From contig OZ250179.1 in assembly GCA_965238125.1 (NCBI GenBank), positions 3,286,001 through 3,350,000 on the forward strand: DNA of 64,000 nt, in the 5' to 3' direction. This DNA comes from UBA6623 sp965238125 (GTDB lineage: Bacteria; Acidobacteriota; Terriglobia; Bryobacterales; UBA6623). The translations under genes were made by a program, and so were the position numbers. This document shows positions 43,608 through 52,390 of this stretch, one piece after another (the stretch's first letter is position 1; every line of letters begins with the position of its first letter). The notes under the pieces were generated by a model, which was given only the letters and a program-made list of their open reading frames with translations, had not been told where the DNA came from and ran no database searches.

Positions 43608-44265
43608 TCTCTTTCGTGCTCCCTGGGGCAGCGGGCCGACCGCCAAAAGAGGCGGTTGCTGAATGCATCTTCTCGCTTACAAGGTTAGCGGGCGGCGGCG
43701 CGCCCGGCAACTCGGTGGGGGTGTGCGACATAAATATGGGACGTCCCTTTCACAACGCGACCGATAGAAACAGAGGTGTAGTCGAGCTAACAGCGGGCCT
43801 CGCCGCCGAGACAGGCGTGGAAGGACCAACTGGCGATTACGCGGGTGGAGGAGGAGCCGATGTAGGATGTCGGCAGTCGAACGCCCGAAACACACCCCGG
43901 TGTGTGCCCTATGACGACATTTGCAGAGGTGGGCCGGCTCTTTGGTTAGGCCGGGCCGGGATGGAATTGGGTTCGTATGGTTGTTTTTTGGGGCGAGGTT
44001 GGATTATTTTAAGTTATTGATATTATATGGTTTATATCTTTTTTACTGGGGATTTGCGGGGGTTTTGATGCTCTGGATGGGTTAGTGCGGCCATCACGAT
44101 AGTGGATTGCTGGTGGGGTGGTTGGGTTGGGGCGGGCTTGGGCGGGTTGGCGAAGGTTTTTTGGGGGTGGATCGATTGGATTTAATTTTTTGGGGTGTTT
44201 TTGGGGAGGTTTGGATGGAGGTGTGGCGTTGGGTGGGGGCTTCCGCTGTCGGGCGGTGTTGGCCG
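43608..44265. other. Non-coding region with repeat debris and an AT-rich stretch
   Basis: These 658 bases hold the GACATAAATATGGGACGTCC motif (43718-43746), a degenerate copy of the 3' end of the DUF192 gene (43771-43881), an AT-rich stretch around 44005-44045 (TTGATATTATATGGTTTATA) and a long G/T-rich tract from 44050. The G/T tract also reaches the 3' end of the following minus-strand gene. No gene is supported. Confidence 0.5.
43771..43881 (+). pseudogene. Duplicated 3' fragment of the DUF192 gene
   Basis: The segment encodes RGVVELTAGLAAETGVE and then, out of frame, sequence matching the end of the gene at 45643-46011. It continues past the stop with GATGTAGGATGTCGGCAGTC, which is also present after the intact gene (46005-46024). 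The match is about 110 bases and the fragment has no start, so it is duplication debris. Confidence 0.7.
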
Positions 44266-45066
44266 CTAGGTTAGGGGTGGCGGGGGCTTCGCGGGTGGGT
44301 TGACGCGGTGGGTGGTGGGGGCGGGATCTTGGGATGTTTTGGGTCCGCTGGTTTCTTTATGGTCTTGGGGGTTCGTGGGATACCGCTTGCTTACGCGCGC
44401 GGCTCGGTTTGGGACGACGCGCTCTTGGACGGCGCGGTCTGGGGCGGCGCGGTTGATGACTTCGGGGTTGGCGGGGACGTAGCGATGCTGCAGCTCGGGT
44501 GGGGCGGCGGGGTCGTAGACGTCGAAGCCGTGATCGCCTTTGTTGCGGGCCTCGCGGGCCTCGCGGGATTTTTGATCGCCTTGGCGGATGTCGGTGAGCA
44601 GTTGCACGGCGCGGTAGAAACGGCGCGTGAGATGTCCGTCATAGCGGGAAAGTTGGACGACGGAGTTGGTGTGGCCGATCATGGCTTCGCCGAGCAGCTT
44701 GGTGCGGCCTTGGCGGTCGAGTTCGACGTCGGGGTGGAACTGGCGGTTGTGGCGGCGGGTGTGGTTGATGTTGGCGGTGATGATAGCGGTCTCGATGCGG
44801 GCGAGGCGCTGCATGCGCCAAGAGGCGTCGGTGATTTGGCGGCAGATTTCGCGTTCCAGGGGATTGCGCGGGGAAACCCAGTCCTCGAGAGCGGTGAGTT
44901 GGCGGTCGAAGTCGGCGGGGTCTTCGCCGGGCAGGACGGCGTCTTGGGAGAGCAGGCCGTGTTTGAGAGCGTTTTTGGACGAGCGGGCTTTGCCGGCGGC
45001 GGTGCGGGGTCCGCTGGAATTTTTGGCGTTTTCGCGGTTGGCGCGGATTTGGTTATTGGTGGCCAT
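44266..45066 (-). CDS. Conserved hypothetical protein (acidobacterial 'NRENAKNSSGPRT' type)
   Basis: The product has 266 residues, starting MATNNQIRANRENAKNSSGPRTAAGKARSSKNALKHGLLSQ. This motif opens a family I know mainly as uncharacterised, multi-copy proteins in soil acidobacteria and planctomycetes. The middle is helical and charged (RQLTALEDWVSPRNPLEREICRQITDASWRMQRLARIETAII). The C-terminal 70 residues are low-complexity and proline-rich (PPAKPPPPLT) and lie in the G/T-rich tract. No catalytic motif is seen. A DNA-associated role has been suggested by its resemblance to HNH-linked proteins, but I cannot support it here. Confidence 0.7.
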   Translation of the reverse strand: MATNNQIRANRENAKNSSGPRTAAGKARSSKNALKHGLLSQDAVLPGEDPADFDRQLTALEDWVSPRNPLEREICRQITDASWRMQRLARIETAIITANINHTRRHNRQFHPDVELDRQGRTKLLGEAMIGHTNSVVQLSRYDGHLTRRFYRAVQLLTDIRQGDQKSREAREARNKGDHGFDVYDPAAPPELQHRYVPANPEVINRAAPDRAVQERVVPNRAARVSKRYPTNPQDHKETSGPKTSQDPAPTTHRVNPPAKPPPPLT

Positions 45067-45178
45067 GGCTTCCTCGTTACCAGGATACGGCAGGGGGGAA
45101 GAGGTAACGGGGGGTTGGATTTTCTAAGTTGTTGGGAATACAGGGGAAATATTCTTGATTCTTACGTGACGGGATTCC

Positions 45179-45238
45179 GTGTCGCCGGGGTACGTGTCGC
45201 CGAATTACGTGTCGCCGGGGTACGTGTCGCCGAATTAG
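45179..45238 (+). repeat. 30-bp tandem repeat, two copies
   Basis: GTGTCGCCGGGGTAC and GTGTCGCCGAATTAC alternate, giving two 30-bp units made of 15-bp subunits. It lies in the 576-base gap upstream of the 44266-45066 gene. The rest of the gap (45067-45642) holds the CCTAGGGTG-type repeat at 45451-45554 and no gene. Confidence 0.65.
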
Positions 45239-45450
45239 GTGAACCGTGAACCGGGTTGGGGTGGCGGAGGGCGTTTGGGGTTTTGGAGGGGGAGGTGTCG
45301 CCTGCGCGCGCCACGTCGGGCGGGGGTTCGGATTAGGGCTTGCGAATTTGAGGAGATGAAGCGATGAATCGGTTCGCGGCAAGCCTGGAGGCTCACGTCG
45401 CCGCCCGCGATCACCATTCTCAGCCTCGTTTCCGGCGCCGCTAATCTCTT

Positions 45451-45554
45451 CAGCCGCGAAGCGACGACAGGAATATAGCCCAGGGTGCAGCCGCAAAGCG
45501 GCGGAACCCTGGGTCGCCCCCCCCACCCGGAAGAGCCCTGAAGGGGCGGCAGGA
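45451..45554 (+). repeat. Dispersed repeat with CCTAGGGTGGAG core, copy 2
   Basis: Same motif order as at 14965-15070: CAGCCGCGAAGCGACGACAG, ATAGCCCAGGGTGCAG, GCGGAACCCTGGGT and CCCTGAAGGGGCGGCAGGA. It is followed, as there, by a GGCGGTATxATGAA sequence just before the next gene's leader. Confidence 0.6.
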
Positions 45555-45642
45555 ACACCTCGGTCACCTATCTTCAGGGCGGTATCATGAATGGCGCGGG
45601 TTCTTCGAAACGCTCCCGGCCCGAGGGCGGCCTTACCCAGAC

Positions 45643-46011
45643 ATGTCGATTGTTCGCGTATTCAACGAAACGAAACAAGTTCCCGTCGCCGAGCGCGTCA
45701 CACTCGCCGACACCAGCGAGACGCGCCGCACCGGGCTGCTCAAACACGAGAGCCTTCCCAAAGGGGAGGGGCTGTGGATCATCCCCTGCGAGGCCGTTCA
45801 CACGTTTCGGATGAAGTTTCCGATAGACGTCGTGTTCATCGATAAGCACAAGCGCGTGACGAAGATCGTGCCCGCGATGAAGAAGTCGCGCATGGCGATG
45901 AGTTGGCGGGCCCGCGGCGTGGTGGAGTTGACGGCGGGTCTGGCGGCCGAGACGGGCATGGAAGTCGGGGATCAGTTGGCGATTACGCGGGTGGAGGAGG
46001 AGCCGATGTAG
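45643..46011 (+). CDS. DUF192 family protein
   Basis: This is a 122-residue single-domain protein. The DUF192 signature is visible: VADTSETRRTGLLKHESLPKGEGLWIIP (here LADTSETRRTGLL...), then HTFRMKFPIDVVFIDKHKRVTKIVPAMKKSRM and VVELTAGLAAETGMEVGDQL. Family members are small beta-rich proteins, usually exported with a signal peptide; this one has none, so it would stay in the cytoplasm. Biochemical role unknown. A broken copy of its 3' end lies at 43771-43881. Confidence 0.88.
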   Translation: MSIVRVFNETKQVPVAERVTLADTSETRRTGLLKHESLPKGEGLWIIPCEAVHTFRMKFPIDVVFIDKHKRVTKIVPAMKKSRMAMSWRARGVVELTAGLAAETGMEVGDQLAITRVEEEPM

Positions 46012-46060
46012 GATGTCGGCAGTCGAAATGTCGGCGCCAACCGGCCGGGCCGGCCCGCCT

Positions 46061-48025
46061 CTACTCGTCGGGGAGCGCGCCCAGGCGGGCGAGCAATCGG
46101 CGGGTCTTTTCGGAGTTGGGGTCTTCGATCTCTTCGTAAATGGCCAAGGCGGCGCGGGCATCGGTGATCGCCTCTTCGCGACGCCCCAACTTGGCAAGCT
46201 CGTCAGCGCGATTGTGAAGGGCATTGCCCTCGCCGCGGCGGTCGCCGGTCTCGCGGCTGATGTCGAGATGCTGCTCGTAGTACTCGATCGCCTTGCGCGG
46301 CTCCCCTAAAACGCTGTAGGCGTTGCCCAGGTTCCCCAGCGCATTACCCTCGCCGCGGCGGTCGCCGGTCTCGCGGGTGATGTCGAGAACCTGCTCGTAG
46401 TACTCGATCGCCTTGCGCGGCTCCCCTAAAGCGCTATAGGCGACGCCCAGGTTCCCCAGCGCTATCCCCTCATCTTTCCGGTTCCCCAGTTTGCGGGCGG
46501 CCTGGGCGGAGGTTTCGAGCCAGGTGATTCGGTCGCGGGCGTGCTGCCGCAGGCTGAGGATGTGGGCGGCCCGAAGAGGATAGTCTTGTGCGATTAGCGC
46601 CGCTTGGTCATCATCTTCCGCGTGCGCGGCGGCCCAGGCTTGCCCCGCTTCGATGTGCGTCCGTTCGCGATCGAACAATCGCAACCCGGCAAGGACGCCC
46701 TCGTCGCCTTCAATGTAGCGATCTTGTGTCACGCCCGCTACGCGCAGAAAATACCCGGAATGGCGCTTGGCGGCGGCGTACTCGTTGTCATCCGTCAAGC
46801 CCTCGCGGGCCAAGTCGCGAAACAGGTCGTGCAATCGAAAGCGCTCTTCCTTCTCGTCGAAGAGAACCAGGTTGCGGTTGACCAGGACCTCCAACCCCTC
46901 GCCGTCGAGTTCCCCGACGCTCTCCGCGGCCGGGCGATCGAACGGCGCGGGGAAGACGGCCAGCGAGCGCCATTTCTCGACCAGCTCGGCTTGGTCATGC
47001 CCGAGCGCCTCGACGCTCTCAGCCAAGACGGCCATGACTTCCTTGCCCCGATAGCGCAGGTCTCCGCGATCGTGCTCGAGCCCATCGAGATAGGCTGCGG
47101 TTGACAAAGCCCTCGATCCGGCCAAGCGCTCGCCGGCCGCCCGCAACGCCAACGGCAGGTAGCCGCACAGCTTGGCCAGGCGGGCGATGTCGTCGTCGGT
47201 GGCACGCTCCCGGCCCAAAATCCCCCGCAAAAGGGTTGCGGCCTCTGGGCCCGGGAGTTGATCGAGATCGACGGCTTCGACGCCGGGCAACACGACCGGC
47301 TGCCGCGAGGTAATCAGCATCGCCGAGGGCGGCTTCGGCACGAGCGAGGCGACCTGGGCGCTGTCTTTCGCGTTGTCGGCCAAGATCAGCACGCGGCGCT
47401 CGGCAAGCAGGCCTTGATAGAGCCCGGCGAGATGTTGGTCGCTCTCGGGGAGCTCTTGGTCCGGGATGAGAGCGAGCAGCACGTCACGCATGGCCTCGGC
47501 GGGGGTGGCGGGTTTAGCGTCGAGCCCGCGCAGGTTGATTTGGACTTGTCCGTCGGGGTAGTGATCCCGGACCTCTCGGGCGACGTAGTAGGCCAGCTCG
47601 GTCTTGCCGACGCCGCCTTGTCCGCCGATGGCGGCCAGCGGGCTGATTACCGCCGCCCGGCTGTTCCGAAGGCAGGCCGTAATTTTCGAGATTTGGGTTT
47701 CGCGGCCGATGAAATCCGCAACGGGATCGGGTAGCTGCGGGGCGACGGACGGCGAGGCGGGAGCGGCTGGCAGTGCAGCCGCGACCGGCGGCTCAGCCGT
47801 TACGGCCGGAATGGGCTCCGCGGATGAACCCCTGAGGTTCGATAGCTCCGTTAGGGATGGAAAACGCCGCTTCCAAAATACCGTTTCAACAAATATCCTT
47901 CCCACGCTCTTAAGAAAGTCCTGCCCTCCCAAGAAAAGCGCGACCCCGGCCAGCACGAGCAGAACAAGGGCCACGCCGAGCAAAAGGAGGGCCAATATTC
48001 CCAGCAGGTTGAAGATAAAGTCCAT
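46061..48025 (-). CDS. Membrane-anchored STAND NTPase with TPR repeats
   Basis: The product has 654 residues. One N-terminal membrane segment (about residues 5-33) is followed by a Pro/Ala-rich linker and FIGRETQISKITACL. The NB-ARC-like NTPase domain has Walker A GGQGGVGKT (134-142), Walker B RVLILADNA (211-219), LITSRQ (237-242) and GYLPLALRAAG (GxP motif). The winged-helix region has RLHDLFRDLAREGL. The C-terminus carries tandem TPRs (GNALGNLGNAYSVLGEPRKAIEYYEQ). STAND proteins switch by nucleotide-dependent oligomerisation in signalling, regulation or phage defence. No effector domain is fused and the neighbours give no pathway. ATG 48025 is chosen because it opens directly into the membrane helix. 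Confidence 0.85.
   Translation of the reverse strand: MDFIFNLLGILALLLLGVALVLLVLAGVALFLGGQDFLKSVGRIFVETVFWKRRFPSLTELSNLRGSSAEPIPAVTAEPPVAAALPAAPASPSVAPQLPDPVADFIGRETQISKITACLRNSRAAVISPLAAIGGQGGVGKTELAYYVAREVRDHYPDGQVQINLRGLDAKPATPAEAMRDVLLALIPDQELPESDQHLAGLYQGLLAERRVLILADNAKDSAQVASLVPKPPSAMLITSRQPVVLPGVEAVDLDQLPGPEAATLLRGILGRERATDDDIARLAKLCGYLPLALRAAGERLAGSRALSTAAYLDGLEHDRGDLRYRGKEVMAVLAESVEALGHDQAELVEKWRSLAVFPAPFDRPAAESVGELDGEGLEVLVNRNLVLFDEKEERFRLHDLFRDLAREGLTDDNEYAAAKRHSGYFLRVAGVTQDRYIEGDEGVLAGLRLFDRERTHIEAGQAWAAAHAEDDDQAALIAQDYPLRAAHILSLRQHARDRITWLETSAQAARKLGNRKDEGIALGNLGVAYSALGEPRKAIEYYEQVLDITRETGDRRGEGNALGNLGNAYSVLGEPRKAIEYYEQHLDISRETGDRRGEGNALHNRADELAKLGRREEAITDARAALAIYEEIEDPNSEKTRRLLARLGALPDE
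46230..46469 (-). repeat. 120-bp near-identical tandem repeat coding for TPR units
   Basis: Two 120-bp units with almost the same bases (for example CCCAGGTTCCCCAGCGC at both 46325 and 46445) encode 40-residue TPRs, with a third, diverged unit next to them. Nucleotide-level identity, not just protein similarity, points to recent unit duplication. Confidence 0.8.
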
Positions 48026-48165
48026 GCCGGTCTCGATTGTAGACGAGTTTTTCCCTTTTTGGGGGGATTCATTTGATTTGGTGCCGAAGTGGGTCTGCGG
48101 TTGTAGGTGGGCAGGCCCGAGGGCCGCCCCAGTGGGACCGAACCGCCACGCCGCCGGGTCCTCCA

Positions 48166-48373
48166 GGGTGCGCGACATCAATCTGGGAGAATCGGCGGCC
48201 CGGCCCCGAGGGTCGCTACGTGAAATTATCCGTGGGTTGGGCTATGGCTAAAGCCTCGCGGGGAAAGGCCGTTGAAACGGCCTCGCATCGAACGACGAAC
48301 CTCTTGAACCGGCCCTACAAGGGCCGGCCTATTGGCGAACCCAAGCCCGCTGAACCGGGCTGAGCACGGTCCG
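48166..48373 (-). repeat. About 200-bp multi-hairpin dispersed repeat, copy 2
   Basis: Inverted, diverged copy of 31517-31722. Hairpins GGCCGTTGAAACGGCC, GGCCCTACAAGGGCC and AGCCCGCTGAACCGGGCT appear in order. The repeated GACAT motif is at both 48171 and about 48468. The 48026-48564 gap otherwise holds no gene. Confidence 0.6.
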
Positions 48374-48864
48374 GAGTTTGATGCGCGGTCGTTTGGCCCG
48401 TCGCTTGCGCTCAGGGCTCTGATTCTATTGCTCGCATGACTGGAGGGACGTCCCACATTGATGTCGCGCACCGGGTCCTCTGCTTCTTTCTTGCATCGCC
48501 ACCACGGCTGTGGTCACGCGGCCGGGTCGTAGATGGGGGTATCTTTCCATTGGAGTGACCGGCAGTGAGACTTCTTGTCCTTCTCCTGTCGGCCGGTTCG
48601 TTGTTATTCGTCCGGGCTGCGGATCCCGCCGCCGATCCACTTTCAACAGCTTATGAAGCGCTCCGTGAGGGGCGTTATGAAGATGCGCTCGAGCACTTTC
48701 TCGAGGCGGGGGAAACTTCGCCTCGCAACGCCTCGATCCGCAAGGAATTGGGGTATCTGCATCTGAAATTGGGCGACCCGGCCGCGGCGCGGGATTGCTT
48801 TCGGCAGGCTCATGAGCTTGACCCCGAAAACCACCACACGGCGCTCGAGCTGGCCTATGCATTA

Positions 48865-48920
48865 CTCCGGACCGAACTCCGGACCGAACTCCGGACCGAG
48901 CTCCGGACCGAGCTCCAAAC
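48865..48920 (+). repeat. In-frame 12-bp microrepeat encoding RTEL
   Basis: CTCCGGACCGAA is repeated about four and a half times inside the TPR gene, giving RTELRTELRTELRTEL. The complementary strand reads GGAGTTCGGTCC, which contains the GGAGTTCGG core of the REP units at the RAYT locus. Confidence 0.7.
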
Positions 48921-50344
48921 CGGGGAAGCGTCGGAGGCTCGGCGGCTGCTCGAGCGCGTGAAGCGTCGCGGCGCCGGCAAGGTGAAAAAGGCCGCCGCCG
49001 AGGCGCTGGCCGAGTTGCGCCGTGAAGGGCGAAAGGCCGCGGTGGGTGCACCCCTTTCCAACGCCGACGCCGCATTAAACCGGGCCTACGAGGCCATGCG
49101 GGCGAAGGACTACCAAGGGGCGATTCACTACCTTCGCGAAGCGGTCGAGGCGGCTCCGGCGCGAACGTCGATCCGCAAGGAGCTGGCTTACGTTTATCTC
49201 AAAATCGGCGAGACCGAGTGGGCGCGAGAAGTCTTCCAGCAAGTGGTCACGCTCGATACGTCCGACGAGCGGGCCGCCTTGGAGATGAGCTTTTTCGATC
49301 ACGAAACGGGCCGACGCGCCGAGGCGCTCGAACGCTTTCGCGCCCTGCGCGAGAGCCGCGACGCGGCCGTGCGGCGCGAGGCGGAAGCAGCGATTGAACG
49401 CGTCGAGACGGAGTTGCAAGACGCGATTGCTCGTTGGTCGGCGGCGGCCGCGCAAGACCCCGAGAACGAGTCGGTTCACCGCGAGTTGGGGCAGCTTTAC
49501 GAGGACTTCGGAGACAACACGCGAGCCGCCGAACATTATGAGGCGTCTTGGCGCGTGCAACCTCCTCGCCGCGAAGAGCTGCTGGCGAAACTAGCGCGGG
49601 CCCGCGAAAAGGCCGGCGACGCGACCGGCGCGGCGGGTGCTTGGCTGCTCGCTTCGTACTCGAGCGACACGCGGATTTCCGAAACGGCCAAGGACCATCT
49701 CCCGGACCGCTTTCCGTGGGCCTCGGAGTTTCTCGCGGCGCTGCGGCTTGATGAGACGAATACGCGGGTGAGGCGCGAGCTGGCCTATCTGTTTCTCGAA
49801 GTGGGGCAACGCGAGGCGGCGCGACAGCAGTTCGAGCGCGTCATGCGAATCGACCCGGATGACTTGGGGTCGGCGGCGCAACTGGCGTTTCTCTATCTGG
49901 AACGCCGCAACGCGGCCGCCGCGGTTTTGCTGCTCGAGAGAGCGCGAGAGAGCAAGGACGAAGACGTTGCGCGGCGAGCTCGGGAGGCGCTCAAACGGGT
50001 GCGGTCGGCGCGAGCGCGCCCGCACCGCGAACTGGGCGACAAGAGCCTGCAACGCAGCTACCTACGCGACGCGCAAAGCGCTTTCCTGCGGGCGTACGAG
50101 CAAGATCCCGAGGACTACTCGACAGCTTTCAAGCTGGGGGTGGTGCACAACTTGTTGCGCCGCGACCGGGAAGCGATGCGCTGGTTTCGGCGGGCCTCGG
50201 AAAGTCCCGACGAAGAATTGGCGGCGCAGGCGCGGGACTCCTATCAAAATTTGGCGCCGCAGTTTCGGCGCGTGACGACGACCCTGTGGACCTATCCGAT
50301 GTTCTCGACGCGCTATCACGATTTGTTCAACTACGCGCACCTTA

Positions 50345-51437
50345 TTGAGTCTCGCAAAATAAAGTGACACTTTTTTGGGGTACGTACGTCTTTGTATGTA
50401 TGGGAAATACAAAAGGCGTACGGCGGGATTTCGAGGCCCTGGAGAAGCGCCGTTTCAAAGCGATCCGGTTGGTCGAGCAAGGCTGTAGTCAGTCCGAGAC
50501 AGCGAGGCGATTGAAGGTCGCGCGGCAAAGCGTCAGCGAGTGGCTGCGACGATACCGGCGTGACGGCGAAGCCGGGTTGCGCCAGGCCGGCCGCGCCGGC
50601 CGTAAGCCGCTGTTGGACGCCGCGCAGCTCGAACGCCTCGAGGCGTTGCTGCTGGAAGGCCCCGAGGCGCACGGCTTCCCGACGCCGCTGTGGAGCTGTC
50701 CGCGGGTCGCTCGTCTGATCGGAGACGAGTTCGGCGTGCGCTATCACGAGGGCCATGTCTGGAAGATCCTGCGGGCGCTCGGTTGGAGCCCGCAACGGCC
50801 CGTCGGCAAAGCGCGGGAGCGCAACGAAGAGGCCATCCGCGGCTGGCAGCGCAAGACTTGGCCGGCCATTAAAAAAAAGCCCGCAAAGAAGAACGTACGA
50901 TCGTCTTCATCGACGAAAGCGGATTGAGTCAGAAGCCGCATCGTTGCCGCACCTGGGCGCCGCGCGGCGAGACACCGGTGTTGGAGTTCAACTTCAACTG
51001 GGACAAGCTGTCGGTGTCGGCCGGGCTGACGTTGCGCAACTTTTACTTCCGGCTCTATCCCGGCGCGATCGGCGAGCTGGAGGTCATCGACTTCCTGAAG
51101 GCTTTGGTGCGCCACATCGACGGCCCACTGCTGATCGTCTGGGACCGGCTGCCGGCGCACCGCAGCCGCCTGGTGCGGGAGTTCATCCAGCTCTCCGAGG
51201 ATCACATCGCAACGGAGTACTTGCCGCCCTATGCGCCGGAGTTGAACCCGGTGGAATACATTTGGGCGTACTGGAAGCAGCACGAGTTGCCCAACGTCTG
51301 CCCGAAGGACTACTGGGAACTCGACGAGCGCGCCCGCAAAGCGCTGCGGCGAATGCGCCGCAAACCGCGCTTGATTACCGCTTTCTGGAAACAGTCTTCT
51401 CTTTGTCTCGATTGACAGTATATTATGCGAGACTCAG
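50345..51437 (+). mobile_element. IS630a copy D
   Basis: This 1093-bp element has ends TTGAGTCTCGCA and TGCGAGACTCAG, between TA at 50343-50344 and 51438-51439. It interrupts the TPR/outer-membrane gene in the same orientation as that gene. Confidence 0.95.
50400..51415 (+). CDS. IS630 family transposase, made by -1 frameshift
   Basis: Two frames as in the other IS630a copies: the first from ATG 50400 to a stop just after the A8 run (about 50871-50878), the second with FIDESG, WDRLPAHRS and NPVEYIW to 51415. It appears intact. The in-frame passage from the host gene into the element quickly meets stops, so the host product is truncated. Confidence 0.88.
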
Positions 51438-52115
51438 TAAGACGGAATTTCGCTTGGGAGCGGTCCCGATACGTCCCTATTTGTCGTTGCGGTTTGTGGG
51501 CGACTTGAAGCAGCGTACCGGCGGCCCCCGGCCGGAGTTTCTGTCGGAAAGCTCGCTGATCGCCGGGGTGGGGTTTAGGACGGTTACGCGGCGGGGAGTC
51601 ACGTTTTGGGCGGAGGCGGGCGAAGCGATCAGTTATTTGGACAAGCGCGCCCCGGGGGTTCCGCGGGCAATTCCCGACTATCGAGGCGGCGTGAATTTGT
51701 TTCGAGGTTTCGGCGCGACTTTGGCGCCCGGCCGACGCGGGGCGTTTTTGGAAACGAATTTCGACGGAGTCTATATCAGCCGTTTCGAGGACAACGTGAT
51801 CGGGTATTGGCAGTTGCGCCCGGGGTATCGCTTGCCGGACAGCGGGCGGCTGCGGGCGCAGGTCTTTTGGAACTTCAATGTGACGACGGATTGCAACCGG
51901 GCTTATTGGGCTAATTTCGTCGAGACCGGCCCGGGGATTCGTTTCCGGCTCCCGGGCATTTCGCCGCCGATGAATCTGGACATTCATTTTTTGCGGGGCG
52001 TACATTTGGTGAATGAGTTTAATCCGCGTCGGCCGAATTATTATGATTTGCGGATTTCGTTGTGGTATTCGTTTGCGCGGTGATGGGGGGGTAGAGGCCT
52101 GGGAGGCGCGAGTTC

Positions 52116-52390
52116 CCAGAGCCGCAAAACGGCGGCGGGAATATTGCCTAGGGTGGAGCCGAAGGCGGAACCCTAGTGCCACGACCACGTGAAAAAGTTT
52201 GTTAGGTTGCAAAGCACTATTCTTGAGTGACCGCATCGCGTGGCGATGCGGCTCTGGTTGGCCGTGGTTTCCTCCGCAGCGGAGGTTGAAGCCTTCTCAA
52301 CAAGGGTTTCGCCGTCCCGGCTTCACCCTAGGCTATGATCCTGCCGCCGCTTCGCGGCTCCGGAGCGGCACGCTGTCAGCGTTCTCCACG
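52116..52390. repeat. Composite of dispersed repeats upstream of the 52.2-kb gene
   Basis: GAGCCGCAAAACGGCGGC...GCCTAGGGTGGAGCC (52116-52175) is part of the CCTAGGGTG-type repeat. It breaks at TA (52174-52175) into MITE family 2 (GTGCCACGACCACGTGAAAA onward, with TGACCGCATCGCGTGGCGAT). Around 52310-52365 the CCTAGGGTG-type repeat reappears inverted (CTTCACCCTAGGCTATGATC). The start of the following gene lies in or next to this material. Confidence 0.6.

Larger units (their letters stand above)
48565..52083 (+). pseudogene. TPR-rich exported protein with outer-membrane barrel end, split by IS630a copy D
   Basis: The start is GTG 48565 with a signal peptide (MRLLVLLLSAGSLLFVRA). Many TPR units follow (RNASIRKELGYLHLKLGDPAAARDCFRQAHELDPENHH; several more), to TTTLWTYPMFSTRYHDLFNYAH at the insertion. 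IS630a enters at a TA. Rejoining gives FNYAHLKTEFRLGAVPIRPYLSLRFVGDL in frame, and a beta-rich end WNFNVTTDCNRAYWANFVETGPGIRFRL to 52083, finishing YDLRISLWYSFAR. The barrel-like C-terminus with aromatic last residues suggests an outer-membrane protein of the NfrA-like/TPR secretion type. Intact length would be about 807 residues. A (RTEL)4 microrepeat interrupts one TPR. Confidence 0.85.

Noticed and set aside
50755..52083. A 442-codon frame that seems to fuse IS630a and the following outer-membrane-type sequence
   Set aside because: The IS part is a non-coding shadow frame; the C-terminal part belongs to the interrupted TPR gene, as shown by rejoining at the TA.
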